DNA of 64,000 nt from contig CATLFB010000006.1 of assembly GCA_949927415.1 (NCBI GenBank), positions 1 to 64,000 on the forward strand. Reading direction: 5' to 3'. The translations under genes and the position numbers were made by a program. The stretch comes from an uncultured Candidatus Melainabacteria bacterium (GTDB lineage Bacteria > Cyanobacteriota > Vampirovibrionia > Gastranaerophilales > Gastranaerophilaceae). The notes under the pieces were generated by a model. The model was not told where the DNA came from, made no database searches, and worked only from the letters and a program-made list of their open reading frames with translations. How positions within the stretch are numbered: position 1 is the first letter of the stretch; each line of letters begins with the position of its first letter. Positions 36,081-45,000 of this stretch are shown here, in pieces.

Positions 36081-36806
36081 TTACTTAATTCTAAACACGA
36101 CATTTGCAACAGAAGTGACTTTTTTGTCTATTGTTGAAGTGTCGTTTATGCCGTAGTCTGAAACGTTTGTTGAATCAGGCGGCGTAATCTGGAATACACC
36201 CATTCTGACAGATTGGATTTTTCCTGCGCGGTTGTGAGTTGCCTTAAGCATTGCGCTGGCTCTTTGTTTTGCGTCAGTTGTTGCATCCTCCAACAGTTTA
36301 ACCTTTAAATCAGACAATTGCGAATAAAAATACGAAGGCTCAAATACGTTTATATCAATTCCCTGTGAAATAAGGCTGTTGATGTCTGTTGAAACTTCTT
36401 TTATTTTATAAACATCTTTTGATGTAACAGCAATCTGTTGTGTGAGATTGTAGTATGCAATTTCATTAGTTGTTGTTCCGTTTGGCAGGTATTTGTACTG
36501 GTTGTAGCCGTTTTGGGATTTTATTTCAATGTCTTCTTTGGCAAATCCTTTGTCTTCAAGATATTTCAAAACAACAGGCATTTGTTTTTGGATTTGCGCG
36601 TATGCAAGAGCTTTGTTCGGCTGTCTTGTCATAACTTCAAACTGAAGACGGCCGCTGTCTGATTTTACAACCTCAGAGGCAGAACCTGTTACTGTAATCT
36701 GGTCGTGGGAAAACGTTCCGGATACCACTTTTGCCGCCCCGATAAGCCCTGCTGCTAAAATAATTGCAAGTGTCACAATTTGCAGCTTTTCTAATTTTTC
36801 AAACAT
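36081..36806 (-). CDS. SIMPL-domain (DUF541) membrane-anchored protein
   Basis: 241 aa. An N-terminal membrane anchor (LQIVTLAIILAAGLIGAAKVV) is followed by the SIMPL/DUF541 domain: QITVTGSASEVVKSDSGRLQF, a VLKYLEDKGFAKEDIEI helix-strand, and AKQRASAMLKATHNRAGKI near the C-terminus. Related proteins form periplasmic oligomers, and some (BP26 of Brucella) form channels. The bacterial role is not well defined, with links to oxidative stress in a few species. It is the first gene of a two-gene unit with the exported protein at 35737. Confidence 0.82.
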   Translation of the reverse strand: MFEKLEKLQIVTLAIILAAGLIGAAKVVSGTFSHDQITVTGSASEVVKSDSGRLQFEVMTRQPNKALAYAQIQKQMPVVLKYLEDKGFAKEDIEIKSQNGYNQYKYLPNGTTTNEIAYYNLTQQIAVTSKDVYKIKEVSTDINSLISQGIDINVFEPSYFYSQLSDLKVKLLEDATTDAKQRASAMLKATHNRAGKIQSVRMGVFQITPPDSTNVSDYGINDTSTIDKKVTSVANVVFRIK

Positions 36807-36944
36807 AATTTTACTCCTTTACTTCTCTTCTGATAATTATATATAATAACAAAAATTTCAATTATCATATGATTTATATAGATTTATGAAGTTGTGGAAT
36901 ATTATAGCCCGAATGTGTATAATAATCTAAAACAGGAGACATTT

Positions 36945-38297
36945 ATGAGCGATTATATAAACGAAGTTTTGGAAAATATTAAGCAAAAAAATATTCACGA
37001 ACCCGAATTCCTGCAGGCTGTAAACGAAGTTTTGACAACGATTGCGCCTGTTGTGGATAAACATCCCGAATACAAAAAACTTGCAATTTTAGAAAGAATG
37101 ACAGAACCCGAAAGGATAATTACTTTCCGCGTTCCCTGGGTAAACGATAACGGCGAAATTATAGTCAACCGCGGCTACAGAGTTCAATACAGCGGACTTA
37201 TCGGGCCTTATAAGGGCGGCCTTCGTTTTGCCCCGAACGTAAACCTGTCAATTATGAAGTTTTTGGGGTTTGAACAGATTTTTAAAAATGCCCTGACCGG
37301 TCTTCCGATAGGCGGCGGCAAAGGCGGAAGCGACTTTGATCCGAAAGGTAAATCCGATATGGAAATTATGCGTTTTTGCCAGAGTTTCATGACAGAACTC
37401 CAAAGACATATCGGGCCGGATGTTGATGTTCCGGCAGGCGATATTGGTGTTGGCGCGCGAGAAATCGGTTATCTCTACGGACAGTACCGCCGCATAAAAG
37501 ACAGATATGACGGAGGTGTTTTGACCGGCAAAGGCGTTGAATACGGGGGCTCTCTTGCCAGAACCGAAGCAACCGGCTACGGGCTTATATATTTTATGAG
37601 AGAAATGCTGAAAGCCAACGGCGGCCAGAGTTTAGAGGGTAAAAGAGTGACGATTTCAGGTTCCGGTAATGTTGCGATTTATGCCTGTCAGAAAGCGCAG
37701 GCGCTCGGCGCAAAAGTTGTTGCAATGAGCGACAGCAGCGGATGCATAGTTGATGAAAACGGCATTGATATTGAAATTATCAAGCAAATTAAAGAAGTTG
37801 ACAGAAAACGCATAAAAGAATATTTGAATTACAAAACCGGTGCTGCATACGTTGAGCGTGAAGGCGAAGATTCTCCGATATGGCAAATCCCGACTGATAT
37901 TGCGCTTCCATGTGCAACGCAGAATGAAATAACATTGAATTCTGCCAAAAAACTTGTTGAAAACGGTGTAATTGCGATAGGCGAAGGTGCAAATATGCCT
38001 TGCGTTATTGCTGCAACGGAATATTTCCTTGAACATGGTGTTCTTGTGGCACCGGCAAAGGCTGCAAATGCCGGCGGAGTCGCAACTTCCGCTATCGAAA
38101 TGAGCCAGAATTCAATGAGATATTACCTTTCTTTTGAACAGGTTGACAATATGCTGGATGCGATTATGGTAAACATTTTCAAATCCACTCAGGAGGCTTG
38201 CGAAACCTACGCCCTTGGTAACAACTACGTAGCGGGCGCTAATATTGCGGCATTCACAAAGCTTGCAAAAGCAATGATTGCGCAGGGTGTTGTTTAG
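36945..38297 (+). CDS. gdhA: Glutamate dehydrogenase (hexameric, NADP type)
   Basis: 450 aa from the ATG at 36945, preceded by CAGGAG; an earlier ATG at 36894 lacks such a site. The catalytic region GLRFAPNVNLSIMKFLGFEQ...LPIGGGKGGSDFDPKG is the diagnostic hexameric GDH signature with its active-site lysine, and ISGSGNVAIYACQ is the dinucleotide-binding loop. Length and sequence style fit the small NADP-linked biosynthetic enzyme that makes glutamate from 2-oxoglutarate and ammonium. Cofactor choice is inferred from the subfamily. Single gene with its own terminator. Confidence 0.93.
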   Translation: MSDYINEVLENIKQKNIHEPEFLQAVNEVLTTIAPVVDKHPEYKKLAILERMTEPERIITFRVPWVNDNGEIIVNRGYRVQYSGLIGPYKGGLRFAPNVNLSIMKFLGFEQIFKNALTGLPIGGGKGGSDFDPKGKSDMEIMRFCQSFMTELQRHIGPDVDVPAGDIGVGAREIGYLYGQYRRIKDRYDGGVLTGKGVEYGGSLARTEATGYGLIYFMREMLKANGGQSLEGKRVTISGSGNVAIYACQKAQALGAKVVAMSDSSGCIVDENGIDIEIIKQIKEVDRKRIKEYLNYKTGAAYVEREGEDSPIWQIPTDIALPCATQNEITLNSAKKLVENGVIAIGEGANMPCVIAATEYFLEHGVLVAPAKAANAGGVATSAIEMSQNSMRYYLSFEQVDNMLDAIMVNIFKSTQEACETYALGNNYVAGANIAAFTKLAKAMIAQGVV

Positions 38298-38339
38298 TTT
38301 TAAGACTGATTTTAAAAGCTTTTGAGAAAAATTTTCAAA

Positions 38340-38377
38340 AAGGTTTCGGAAAGATTTCACCGAAACCTTCTTTTTAA
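38340..38377 (+). terminator. Terminator of gdhA
   Basis: AGGTTTCGG (38341-38349) pairs perfectly with CCGAAACCT (38360-38368), with a T-rich tail. Confidence 0.85.
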
Positions 38378-38444
38378 ATCTCCCCGGCCGGCTGATTTTT
38401 CATCCCTTTAACTCCTTATAATTTTTTATTAAGGAGATATTCAA

Positions 38445-38894
38445 ATGAAAAATTACAAAAGACTATCTGATGAAGTTTTGAGAAAAAAACTTAATGAAAT
38501 TTCTTATAAAGTTACACGCCAAAATGCTACGGAAAAGCCATTCAGCAGTCCTTATAATAAAAATTTTGCAGACGGGCTTTACGTTGATATCGCAAGCGGC
38601 GAGCCGTTGTTTTTGTCTAAAGATAAATTTGATTCAGGCTGCGGCTGGCCGGCTTTTTCAAATACTGTAGATGATGAGGCTGTGCGGGAGTTTGCGGATA
38701 ATAGTTTTGGAATCGAGCGGGTTGAAGTTCGAAGCAGATATGCAAATTCCCACCTTGGCCACGTGTTTGAAGACGGGCCGAAAGAATTCGGCGGGCGCAG
38801 GTTTTGCATAAACGGTGCGGCACTCAAATTCATTCCGAAAGAAAATCTTGAACGTTTGGGATATGCGGAATTTCTGAAATATTTCAAAAGTTAA
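38445..38894 (+). CDS. msrB: Peptide-methionine (R)-S-oxide reductase MsrB
   Basis: 149 aa, full length for a single-domain MsrB. It contains FDSGCGWPAFSN, RSRYANSHLGHVFEDGP and the catalytic cysteine in RRFCINGAALKF. The zinc-coordinating CxxC pairs of many MsrBs are absent, so it belongs to the metal-free subtype. It repairs methionine-R-sulfoxide in proteins. A strong AAGGAG lies before the ATG at 38445. It shares a bidirectional terminator with the convergent hydrolase gene. Confidence 0.93.
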   Translation: MKNYKRLSDEVLRKKLNEISYKVTRQNATEKPFSSPYNKNFADGLYVDIASGEPLFLSKDKFDSGCGWPAFSNTVDDEAVREFADNSFGIERVEVRSRYANSHLGHVFEDGPKEFGGRRFCINGAALKFIPKENLERLGYAEFLKYFKS

Positions 38895-38919
38895 AAGCCG
38901 GAATTATTCCGGCTTTTTG
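38893..38919. terminator. Bidirectional terminator between msrB and the hydrolase gene
   Basis: AAAAGCCGGAAT and ATTCCGGCTTTT form a perfect stem with a minimal loop between two convergent genes, overlapping the last codons of both. Confidence 0.85.
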
Positions 38920-39875
38920 TCATCAAAAATCGTTTGTAAAAATTCAGTTACGAGCGCAAAAACAGCTTTTACCTGAGCCGAATCCTGAAGAGCATTTAAG
39001 AGCATAAAATCATGAATAGTTCCGCCGCTTCTGAAATTTTGTACTTTCACGCCGGCCTGTTCAAGTTTTTTTGCAAATTCTTCTCCCTCATCTCTCAAAA
39101 CATCGTTTTCATCTGTAATTAAAAGCGTTGGAGGAAGATTTTCCAAGTCCTTTTCCTCCATTTTCAAAATCGAAACGAATTTATCACCTTTAAGTTTTTC
39201 CGATGAAAGATACGCATCAAAAAAGTATTCCATTGCTTTTTTGCTAAGCCAGGGACCGTTTTTAAATACATTATAAGATTTTGAATTCATAGATGTGTCG
39301 CACACAGGATAAAATAAAATTTGGCCTGAAATTTTGGGCGATTGGGCAAGTTTTGCGCGCACAAGTGCCGCGGCTGTCATATTTGCGCCTGCGCTGTCGC
39401 CTGCAACAACGATTTTATCTTTGTCTATATTGAATTCATCCGGATTATAGTAAACATATTCCATCACGCCATAGATTTCGTTTAAGGCTTTCGGGTATTT
39501 TGCCTCCGGCGAGCGGGAATAGTTTACAAAAATTACGGTAGCCTGCGCTTTTGCAGAAAGTCTTTTCATAAGCGAATCAAAGTCGTCTTTGTCGCCCATA
39601 ACCCAGCCGCCGCCATGTGAATATATTATTGCGGGAAGTTTTTGACGGTTTTCTTTCGGTCGGAAAATTCTAACATCAACCTCTCCGCCTGAATCTGTTA
39701 AAATGGTTCTGTCTTCTGTGTCGGCGTCTTGGGGTTGTGAATATTTTTGCTGGATTGTGTTCAAAAATTTTCGTGCTTCTGTTGGCGTCATCTCAAAAAC
39801 CGGCTTTCCGCCTTCAAGAGTCAGTTCATCCAGAAATTTTTTCACATCATCTGTAAGATTAAAGTTTTCATTCAT
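38904..39875 (-). CDS. Alpha/beta hydrolase, hormone-sensitive lipase type
   Basis: 323 aa. The oxyanion-hole motif HGGGW (residues 87-91), the nucleophile elbow GDSAG (Ser161), a late Asp in LLITDENDVLRDEG and a catalytic His in GTIHDFM are all present. They place it in the HSL/acetyl-hydrolase esterase group. It hydrolyses carboxylic esters of small or medium acyl chains; the natural substrate is unknown. No signal peptide, so cytoplasmic. It runs against msrB, sharing the terminator, and stands alone otherwise. Confidence 0.88.
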   Translation of the reverse strand: MNENFNLTDDVKKFLDELTLEGGKPVFEMTPTEARKFLNTIQQKYSQPQDADTEDRTILTDSGGEVDVRIFRPKENRQKLPAIIYSHGGGWVMGDKDDFDSLMKRLSAKAQATVIFVNYSRSPEAKYPKALNEIYGVMEYVYYNPDEFNIDKDKIVVAGDSAGANMTAAALVRAKLAQSPKISGQILFYPVCDTSMNSKSYNVFKNGPWLSKKAMEYFFDAYLSSEKLKGDKFVSILKMEEKDLENLPPTLLITDENDVLRDEGEEFAKKLEQAGVKVQNFRSGGTIHDFMLLNALQDSAQVKAVFALVTEFLQTIFDDKKPE

Positions 39876-39906
39876 TTTTATACCTCATATCTTTTTGTAA
39901 AAAGTT

Positions 39907-39994
39907 TAGCCGACGGAGGCGAAGTTTTCTAAAAATTTCTGTATAAGTTTTTGTCAGAAATTTTTAGAAAAAACTTCAAAAAGTGCCGCCGGAT
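39907..39994. repeat. Long imperfect inverted repeat
   Basis: The left arm 39921-39941 (GAAGTTTTCTAAAAATTTCT) and the right arm 39955-39977 pair throughout except for a 2-nt bulge, around a 13-nt spacer. GC-rich ends (CCGACGG and CCGCCGG) extend the palindrome outward. It lies in the gap between two leftward genes. It may be a small mobile palindromic element or an RNA stem; no transposase is attached. Confidence 0.65.
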
Positions 39995-40071
39995 TAGGAA
40001 ATAACTTTTTGATTTTCTATTGGATTGATATGAGATAAATCCCGCTTGTATTTAGTTTTGAAGGTTATAAT

Positions 40072-40626
40072 TTAATCGGCATTTTTAATAGGTTTGCACG
40101 GATTTCCAACCGCGATGACGTTTTGGGGGATATCTTTTGTTACAACGCTTCCGGCGCCGATTACCGTGTTGTCGCCAATTGTGACACCCGGCATTATGCA
40201 GACATTTCCGCCAAGCCAAACGTTGTTTCCGATTGTGACCGGTTTTGCATATTCTATTCCTGCATTTCGCTCTTCCGCGTTTGTCGGATGGCAGGCTGTG
40301 TAAATTCCGCAGTTCGGGCCGATGAAAACGTTATCGCCAATTTTGACCTTTGCGCAATCTAATATTACAAGGTTGTGGTTTGCATAAAAGTTTTCGCCGA
40401 CTTCGATATTGTAGCCGTAATCACAGAAAAAATTCGGTTCGATGTGCGTGTGATCTTTGCATTTTCCTAAAATCCCGCGAATGATTTTTCTGCGGGTTTC
40501 GCTGTCGCATGGCGCTAGTTGGTTATATTTTTGACATAAAGTTTTTACTTTTATTCTTTCGTAATAAAGTTCGGCATCCGCCGGATTGTAGATTTCGCCG
40601 GAAATCATTTTTTCTTTTTCACTCAT
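40072..40626 (-). CDS. Maltose/galactoside O-acetyltransferase family protein
   Basis: 184 aa. The N-terminal MAC domain (MISGEIYNPADAELYYERIK) leads into a left-handed beta-helix of hexapeptide repeats (IGDNVFIGPNCGIY, IGNNVWLGGNVCIM, IGDNTVIGAGSVV). The conserved HPTNAEERNAGIEYAKPVTI loop carries the catalytic His. This is the normal length and layout of the Maa/LacA group, which acetylates sugars from acetyl-CoA. The natural acceptor is uncertain. Single gene. Confidence 0.9.
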   Translation of the reverse strand: MSEKEKMISGEIYNPADAELYYERIKVKTLCQKYNQLAPCDSETRRKIIRGILGKCKDHTHIEPNFFCDYGYNIEVGENFYANHNLVILDCAKVKIGDNVFIGPNCGIYTACHPTNAEERNAGIEYAKPVTIGNNVWLGGNVCIMPGVTIGDNTVIGAGSVVTKDIPQNVIAVGNPCKPIKNAD

Positions 40627-40699
40627 AAAATTCTCCGTTTTTGAATATTATACAGGATTTTATTTTTCCGGTAATCACCTGTAAAAATAGATTGTTCGG

Positions 40700-41866
40700 C
40701 TATTCGTTACGTAATTTTTCGACAAAGTTTTTGAGTCTTTGAATTGCGATTTTAAGGTTTTCGATAGAATACGCATAAGAAATCCTCAAATAACCTTCGC
40801 CGCAGTCGCCAAATGCTGTGCCGGGAACAACTGCAACTTTTTCTTCTCTCAAAAATCGCGTTGCAAATTCTTCGCTTGTCATGTTGAATTCTTTTATGCT
40901 CGGGAAAACGTAGAATGCGCCATAAGGTTCAAAGCATTCGAGATTCATTTCCCTAAAGGCGTTAAGCAAAAATCTCCGTCTTTGATTGTAAGCCTGACGC
41001 ATAGTTTCAACATCAGCGTCTCCATGTTTTAGAGCTTCGACTGCTGCATACTGGCTTGTTGTCGGCGCGCACATGATTGCGTACTGGTGAATTTTTGTCA
41101 TCTGTTGAATAATTTCTTTAGGCCCGCAGGCATAACCTAAACGCCAGCCGGTCATTGCATAAGCTTTTGAAAATCCGTTTATCAGAATTGTACGCTCTTT
41201 CATCCCCTCAAGTTCGGTTATTGAAACGTGTTTTTCTTTATATGTAAGTGCTGCATAAATTTCATCAGACATTACAAGAATGTCTTTTTCTCTGATAATT
41301 TGGGCGATTTTTTCAAGATCCTCACGCTCCATAATAGCGCCTGTCGGGTTGTTCGGATAGGGCAGTATAAGAACTTTTGTTTTTTCTGTGATAGCATCAA
41401 GAAGTTCTTCTGGCTTGAGGCGAAAGTCGTTTTCAGCTTTTAAGTTTATTATAACCGGCTTTGCGCCTGTCAAAACAGCACATGGTTCGTAAGAAACATA
41501 AGACGGCTGCGGGATTATTACTTCATCTCCCGGGTTTATAACCGCACGAAGTCCGATGTCGATTGCTTCTGATCCGCCGACTGTGATGAGAATTTCTGAA
41601 TTTGCATCGTAGGAAACATTTTGCGTACGTTTCAGATAATTTGAAATTTCTTCGCGCAAATCTTTTAATCCGGCATTTGATGTGTAAAAAGTTCTTCCGC
41701 GCTCAAGTGCGTAGATGCCTTCGTCTCTGATGTGCCAGGGCGTATCGAAGTCGGGTTCTCCAACGCCTAAGGATATTGCATCTTTCATCTCAGATACGAT
41801 GTCAAAGAATTTTCTTATGCCTGATGGCTTTATTGAGGTTACTTTTTCCGAGAGAAATTTATTCAT
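40700..41866 (-). CDS. Class I/II PLP aminotransferase
   Basis: 388 aa. Fold-type I aminotransferase with ISLGVGEPDFDTP, ILPYPNNPTGAIM, and the PLP lysine in LINGFSKAYAMTGWRLGY. The C-terminal VVPGTAFGDCGEGYLRISYA carries the carboxylate-binding Arg. It resembles the aspartate/aromatic and alanine-type subgroup; the amino donor cannot be fixed from sequence. Its ATG overlaps the stop of the upstream Lrp-type regulator by 4 bp, so regulator and enzyme form one operon, as is common for amino-acid-responsive pairs. Confidence 0.9.
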   Translation of the reverse strand: MNKFLSEKVTSIKPSGIRKFFDIVSEMKDAISLGVGEPDFDTPWHIRDEGIYALERGRTFYTSNAGLKDLREEISNYLKRTQNVSYDANSEILITVGGSEAIDIGLRAVINPGDEVIIPQPSYVSYEPCAVLTGAKPVIINLKAENDFRLKPEELLDAITEKTKVLILPYPNNPTGAIMEREDLEKIAQIIREKDILVMSDEIYAALTYKEKHVSITELEGMKERTILINGFSKAYAMTGWRLGYACGPKEIIQQMTKIHQYAIMCAPTTSQYAAVEALKHGDADVETMRQAYNQRRRFLLNAFREMNLECFEPYGAFYVFPSIKEFNMTSEEFATRFLREEKVAVVPGTAFGDCGEGYLRISYAYSIENLKIAIQRLKNFVEKLRNE

Positions 41867-42345
41867 GGGGTGATAACCTCTCTTTCATCGTGATTTTTTT
41901 CGTTTAAAATTGTGCCGTGGTCTTTGTATTTTTTTAGAATAAAGTGGGTTGCGGTGCTTAGAACGCTGTCGAGGGTTGAGAGTTTGTCAGAGACAAAGCC
42001 TGCGATTTCTTTCAGGGTTTTTTCTTCTAACGTTACAAGAAGGTCATATCCGCCTGATATGAGATAAACATCACGGACTTCGGGGTAGTTGTAAATCCTT
42101 TCGGCCATTTTGTCAAAACCCTGACCGCGCTGGGGCGTCACTTTTACTTCAATTAAAGCTGTTACTTTTTCGATAGATGTTTTTTCCCAGTTGATAAGAG
42201 TGTGATAGCCGCAGATTATTCCTTCTTTTTCAAGCGCCGTAATTTCTTTTAAAACTTCTTCTTCTTTGGCGCCAAGCAGAACCGCAAGTTCTGAAAAATC
42301 AATCCGGCTGTTTTTTTCTATTATTGCCAGTAACTCTTCTCTCAT
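41863..42345 (-). CDS. Lrp/AsnC-family transcriptional regulator
   Basis: 160 aa. The N-terminal winged helix (LLAIIEKNSRIDFSELAVLL...LEKEGIICGYHTLI) and the C-terminal RAM ligand-binding domain (ALIEVKVTPQRGQGFDKMA, DVYLISGGYDLLVTLEE) are complete. The 20-residue C-terminal extension is acidic and basic, longer than in Lrp itself. It likely senses an amino acid and controls its own operon with the coupled aminotransferase. The stop overlaps the aminotransferase start as ATGA. Confidence 0.9.
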   Translation of the reverse strand: MREELLAIIEKNSRIDFSELAVLLGAKEEEVLKEITALEKEGIICGYHTLINWEKTSIEKVTALIEVKVTPQRGQGFDKMAERIYNYPEVRDVYLISGGYDLLVTLEEKTLKEIAGFVSDKLSTLDSVLSTATHFILKKYKDHGTILNEKNHDEREVITP

Positions 42346-42415
42346 AAATTTCTCCTTATATCTTTAATTCTGATTATACTTCAAATTTTAAAATAAACCA
42401 AATATTTAAAACCGG

Positions 42416-42444
42416 TTGAAATGATTTTTCAGGCGTTGTAATAT
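42416..42444 (+). promoter_or_regulatory. Sigma-70 type promoter of the HAD/aldolase operon
   Basis: -35 TTGAAA (42416-42421), 17-bp spacer, -10 TAATAT (42439-42444), 23 bp before the preferred start at 42468. Confidence 0.65.
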
Positions 42445-42467
42445 TGAGAAATAAGAAGGTTGGATTT

Positions 42468-43175
42468 ATGAGTGAAAAAGTTGTTTTTTTAGATTTTGAC
42501 GGAGTGTTGTTTGACAGCGTGAAAGAGGCTTATCTTCTTTCAAGAAAGTCTTATTTTGATATTGATATAAAAGCGCCGATTGATACAATGCATTATTCGA
42601 AATTTCGCAAATTCAGGTATCTTATAACTCACAGCTGGCAATACTTTTATATGCTGCAGATGATTGAGAATAATATTGGGGAAAATGAGTTTGAACAAAA
42701 GTTTTATGATGTTGTAACGAAAAGTTTGCAGGCCGAAGATTTTGACAGAAATTTTGCGCTTGCAAGAGAAAATCTTTTGAAAACGGATTTTGAATACTGG
42801 GACAGTATTGATGAACCTTTTGAATTTTTTAAGGATGTCGCGCGGCTTTGTGACGAGTTCCCGGAAAAGTTCATAATCCTTACGAACAAGAAAAAACTTC
42901 CCGTCCAAAACAAGCTTAAAAAATATAAAGTAAATAACATTAAACTATTTGCAAACGAGGATTTGTTGTCATACAATAATAAAGCTGAATTTATTATCGA
43001 TTATATGGAAAAGCACAATTTGCAGAAAAGTTTTCTCGTGGAAGATAGTATTGATAATATAAATTCATGCGGGAAATATCCTCAAATACATACGCTTCTG
43101 GTTGATTGGGGCTATATTCACCCTCGGGAAAAAGGTGTTTCAAGAGATGAAATCCTTGAGATAATTAAGGAGTAA
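42468..43175 (+). CDS. HAD-superfamily hydrolase
   Basis: 235 aa from the ATG at 42468 (GAAGG upstream); the track-length ATG at 42444 overlaps the -10 box and is unlikely. Motif I is VFLDFDGVLFDSV, motif II is IILTNKK, a lysine follows, and motif III/IV is FLVEDSIDNINSC. A helical cap sits between motifs I and II. It is probably a small-molecule phosphatase. It is the first gene of an apparent three-gene unit with the 34-codon gene and the aldolase-like gene, which suggests a sugar-acid or cell-surface sugar pathway. Substrate unknown. Confidence 0.8.
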   Translation: MSEKVVFLDFDGVLFDSVKEAYLLSRKSYFDIDIKAPIDTMHYSKFRKFRYLITHSWQYFYMLQMIENNIGENEFEQKFYDVVTKSLQAEDFDRNFALARENLLKTDFEYWDSIDEPFEFFKDVARLCDEFPEKFIILTNKKKLPVQNKLKKYKVNNIKLFANEDLLSYNNKAEFIIDYMEKHNLQKSFLVEDSIDNINSCGKYPQIHTLLVDWGYIHPREKGVSRDEILEIIKE

Positions 43176-43177
43176 AA

Positions 43178-43282
43178 ATGAATTTTTACAGTAGAATTGA
43201 TTTTTATATAAAGATTTCCGATATCGGTTTGGTTCAGCCCACGCACAAAAAATACAGGATGAATGATTATGTCAAAAATTAG
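43178..43282 (+). CDS. 34-aa ORF overlapping the aldolase start
   Basis: An AAGGAG with ideal spacing precedes the ATG at 43178, 2 bp after the HAD gene stop. The product starts MNFYSRIDFYIKISD and ends RMNDYVKN. The ORF overlaps the first codons of the aldolase gene in another frame, so its translation could deliver ribosomes to that start by termination-reinitiation. It may also be the remnant of a longer gene. No family is recognised. Confidence 0.45.
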   Translation: MNFYSRIDFYIKISDIGLVQPTHKKYRMNDYVKN

Positions 43283-44846
43283 GGTTTTAGATTGTACTTT
43301 GCGTGACGGCGGGTATGTTAACAATTGGAGTTTCGGCGCTGATAATATCAGGAAAATTCTTGATAACCTTATTAAATCACGTGTTGATTATGTTGAATGC
43401 GGTTTTCTGGAACAGGGCGGATTTGACGGGAATAAAAGTTTGTTTCCGACGATTTCCCATCTTGAAAATCTTCTTAAACCGCCGGATTCCGGTGTCACTT
43501 TTATTTTGATGATAAGTTACGGCAGCTATAGAATTGAAGATATTCCCGATTGTGTGAATAAAAATATTAATCTGCGGGTTATTTTCAAGAAAAATGAAAT
43601 TCCGGACGCTCTGGAATACTGCAAAGCTCTGATTCAAAAAGGCTATGATATTTTTATAAATCCGAGACATACTAATACTTATTCTTCATCCGAACTTTTA
43701 TCTCTTGTAAAACAGGTTAATGAAATTAAGCCAAAAGGCTTCACAATAGTCGACACAACCGGCGCAATGAAAGAAAAAGATATTCTTACCGCTTTTTATG
43801 TTATCGACAGTTCTCTAAATCGTGATATTGCACTGTGTTTCCATTCTCATAATAATTTACAGCTTTCGTTTTCAAATGCGCAGTGTTTGATGAAAGTTTG
43901 CACTTCGCGCGAACTTATTATAGATTCCACGGTCTTTGGCATCGGCAGGGGCGCCGGAAACCTTTGTACGGAACTTCTCACCCAATATTTGAATGACAAT
44001 TACGGCGGGGATTACAATCTAGTTCCGATTTTGAAAATCGTTGACGAACAAATCAATCCGATTTTTGCAAAAACCCCATGGGGCTATTCCGTGCCATATT
44101 ATCTTGCCGCAACAAACCATTGCCACCCGAATTATGCAAAATATCTCATTGATAAACAAACTGTTCCGGTCGAATTTATCAACAATCTTCTTACATCTAT
44201 TCCTGAAAACAAAAAGGCTGCGTATGATTCTGATCTTATAAAACAGTTGTATTTAGACAAATTCTCGGCTATTATTGACGATTCGGCGGCAGTAAAATAT
44301 CTTGAAGATGTATTGCAGAAAAGAAAAATTCTAATCCTTGCGCCGGGCAAATCACTCAAATGCGAAAAAGAAAAGATTGAACAATTTATTGAAAAAGAAA
44401 ATCCTTTTATCTTTTCGCTGAATTTTGTGCCCGAAGATTTTGAAGAAAACCTTGCGTTTTTCACGAACGTGAAAAGATTTTCTGCGCTGAAGAATTATGA
44501 AAAGCCGCTTATTCTCTCTTCTAATATCGAAAATAGGCCGGAGAATGCGTTTTTGCTGAATTATTCATCATATCTGAATAAGTCAAATATGTTTGACAAT
44601 ATTGCGCTAATGCTTTTGACATTATTATCGAAAATCGGAGTTCGAGAAGTTTGGACTGCCGGTTTTGACGGGTTTTGCAATGACGCGGGCGAAAATTATG
44701 TGTCTGATGATTTGATTTTCAGCGCAAAAATCGTTGATCGCAATAAGCAAAACGAAATTATATCAGAAGAATTGCAAAAATTGTCCGAAAAAATTCAAAT
44801 TAATTTTATTACTAAAACACTTTATAAAGTTTCCAAAAGCTGCTGA
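43269..44846 (+). CDS. DRE-TIM metallolyase (HMGL/aldolase-like) with C-terminal domain
   Basis: 525 aa from the ATG at 43269, with an alternative ATG at 43263. The N-terminal half is an HMGL-like TIM barrel: VLDCTLRDGGYVNNW (the DRE-type metal site), YVECGFLEQGG, IVDTTGAMKEKDI, CFHSHNNLQLSFSN (metal His-x-His), and FGIGRGAGNL. This resembles 4-hydroxy-2-oxovalerate aldolase. The C-terminal 190 residues form a separate domain (ILILAPGKSLKCEKEKI...VWTAGFDGFCND) of the type seen with surface-sugar biosynthesis proteins. Such fusions are found in capsule or LPS loci, but none of those genes is adjacent. Exact reaction unknown. Confidence 0.75.
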   Translation: MSKIRVLDCTLRDGGYVNNWSFGADNIRKILDNLIKSRVDYVECGFLEQGGFDGNKSLFPTISHLENLLKPPDSGVTFILMISYGSYRIEDIPDCVNKNINLRVIFKKNEIPDALEYCKALIQKGYDIFINPRHTNTYSSSELLSLVKQVNEIKPKGFTIVDTTGAMKEKDILTAFYVIDSSLNRDIALCFHSHNNLQLSFSNAQCLMKVCTSRELIIDSTVFGIGRGAGNLCTELLTQYLNDNYGGDYNLVPILKIVDEQINPIFAKTPWGYSVPYYLAATNHCHPNYAKYLIDKQTVPVEFINNLLTSIPENKKAAYDSDLIKQLYLDKFSAIIDDSAAVKYLEDVLQKRKILILAPGKSLKCEKEKIEQFIEKENPFIFSLNFVPEDFEENLAFFTNVKRFSALKNYEKPLILSSNIENRPENAFLLNYSSYLNKSNMFDNIALMLLTLLSKIGVREVWTAGFDGFCNDAGENYVSDDLIFSAKIVDRNKQNEIISEELQKLSEKIQINFITKTLYKVSKSC

Positions 44847-45000
44847 TGAAATCCTGTGTGAATTTACAAAGCAGGAGATTTCCAGAAATTTTATGCAAAA
44901 TTTTTCAGGCAAATTATTCTTTCTCGCTGGTTGAGGCCAATGCGTCAGGCATGAATTGAACTTTCGGCTTTGTTTTCTGAATTGTTCAAGACCTTCCGGG

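Noticed and set aside
44839-44890. CTGATGA near the end of the aldolase gene as a third hammerhead ribozyme
   Set aside because: No GAAA in the right place, and no stem II or cleavage-site partner could be found around it.
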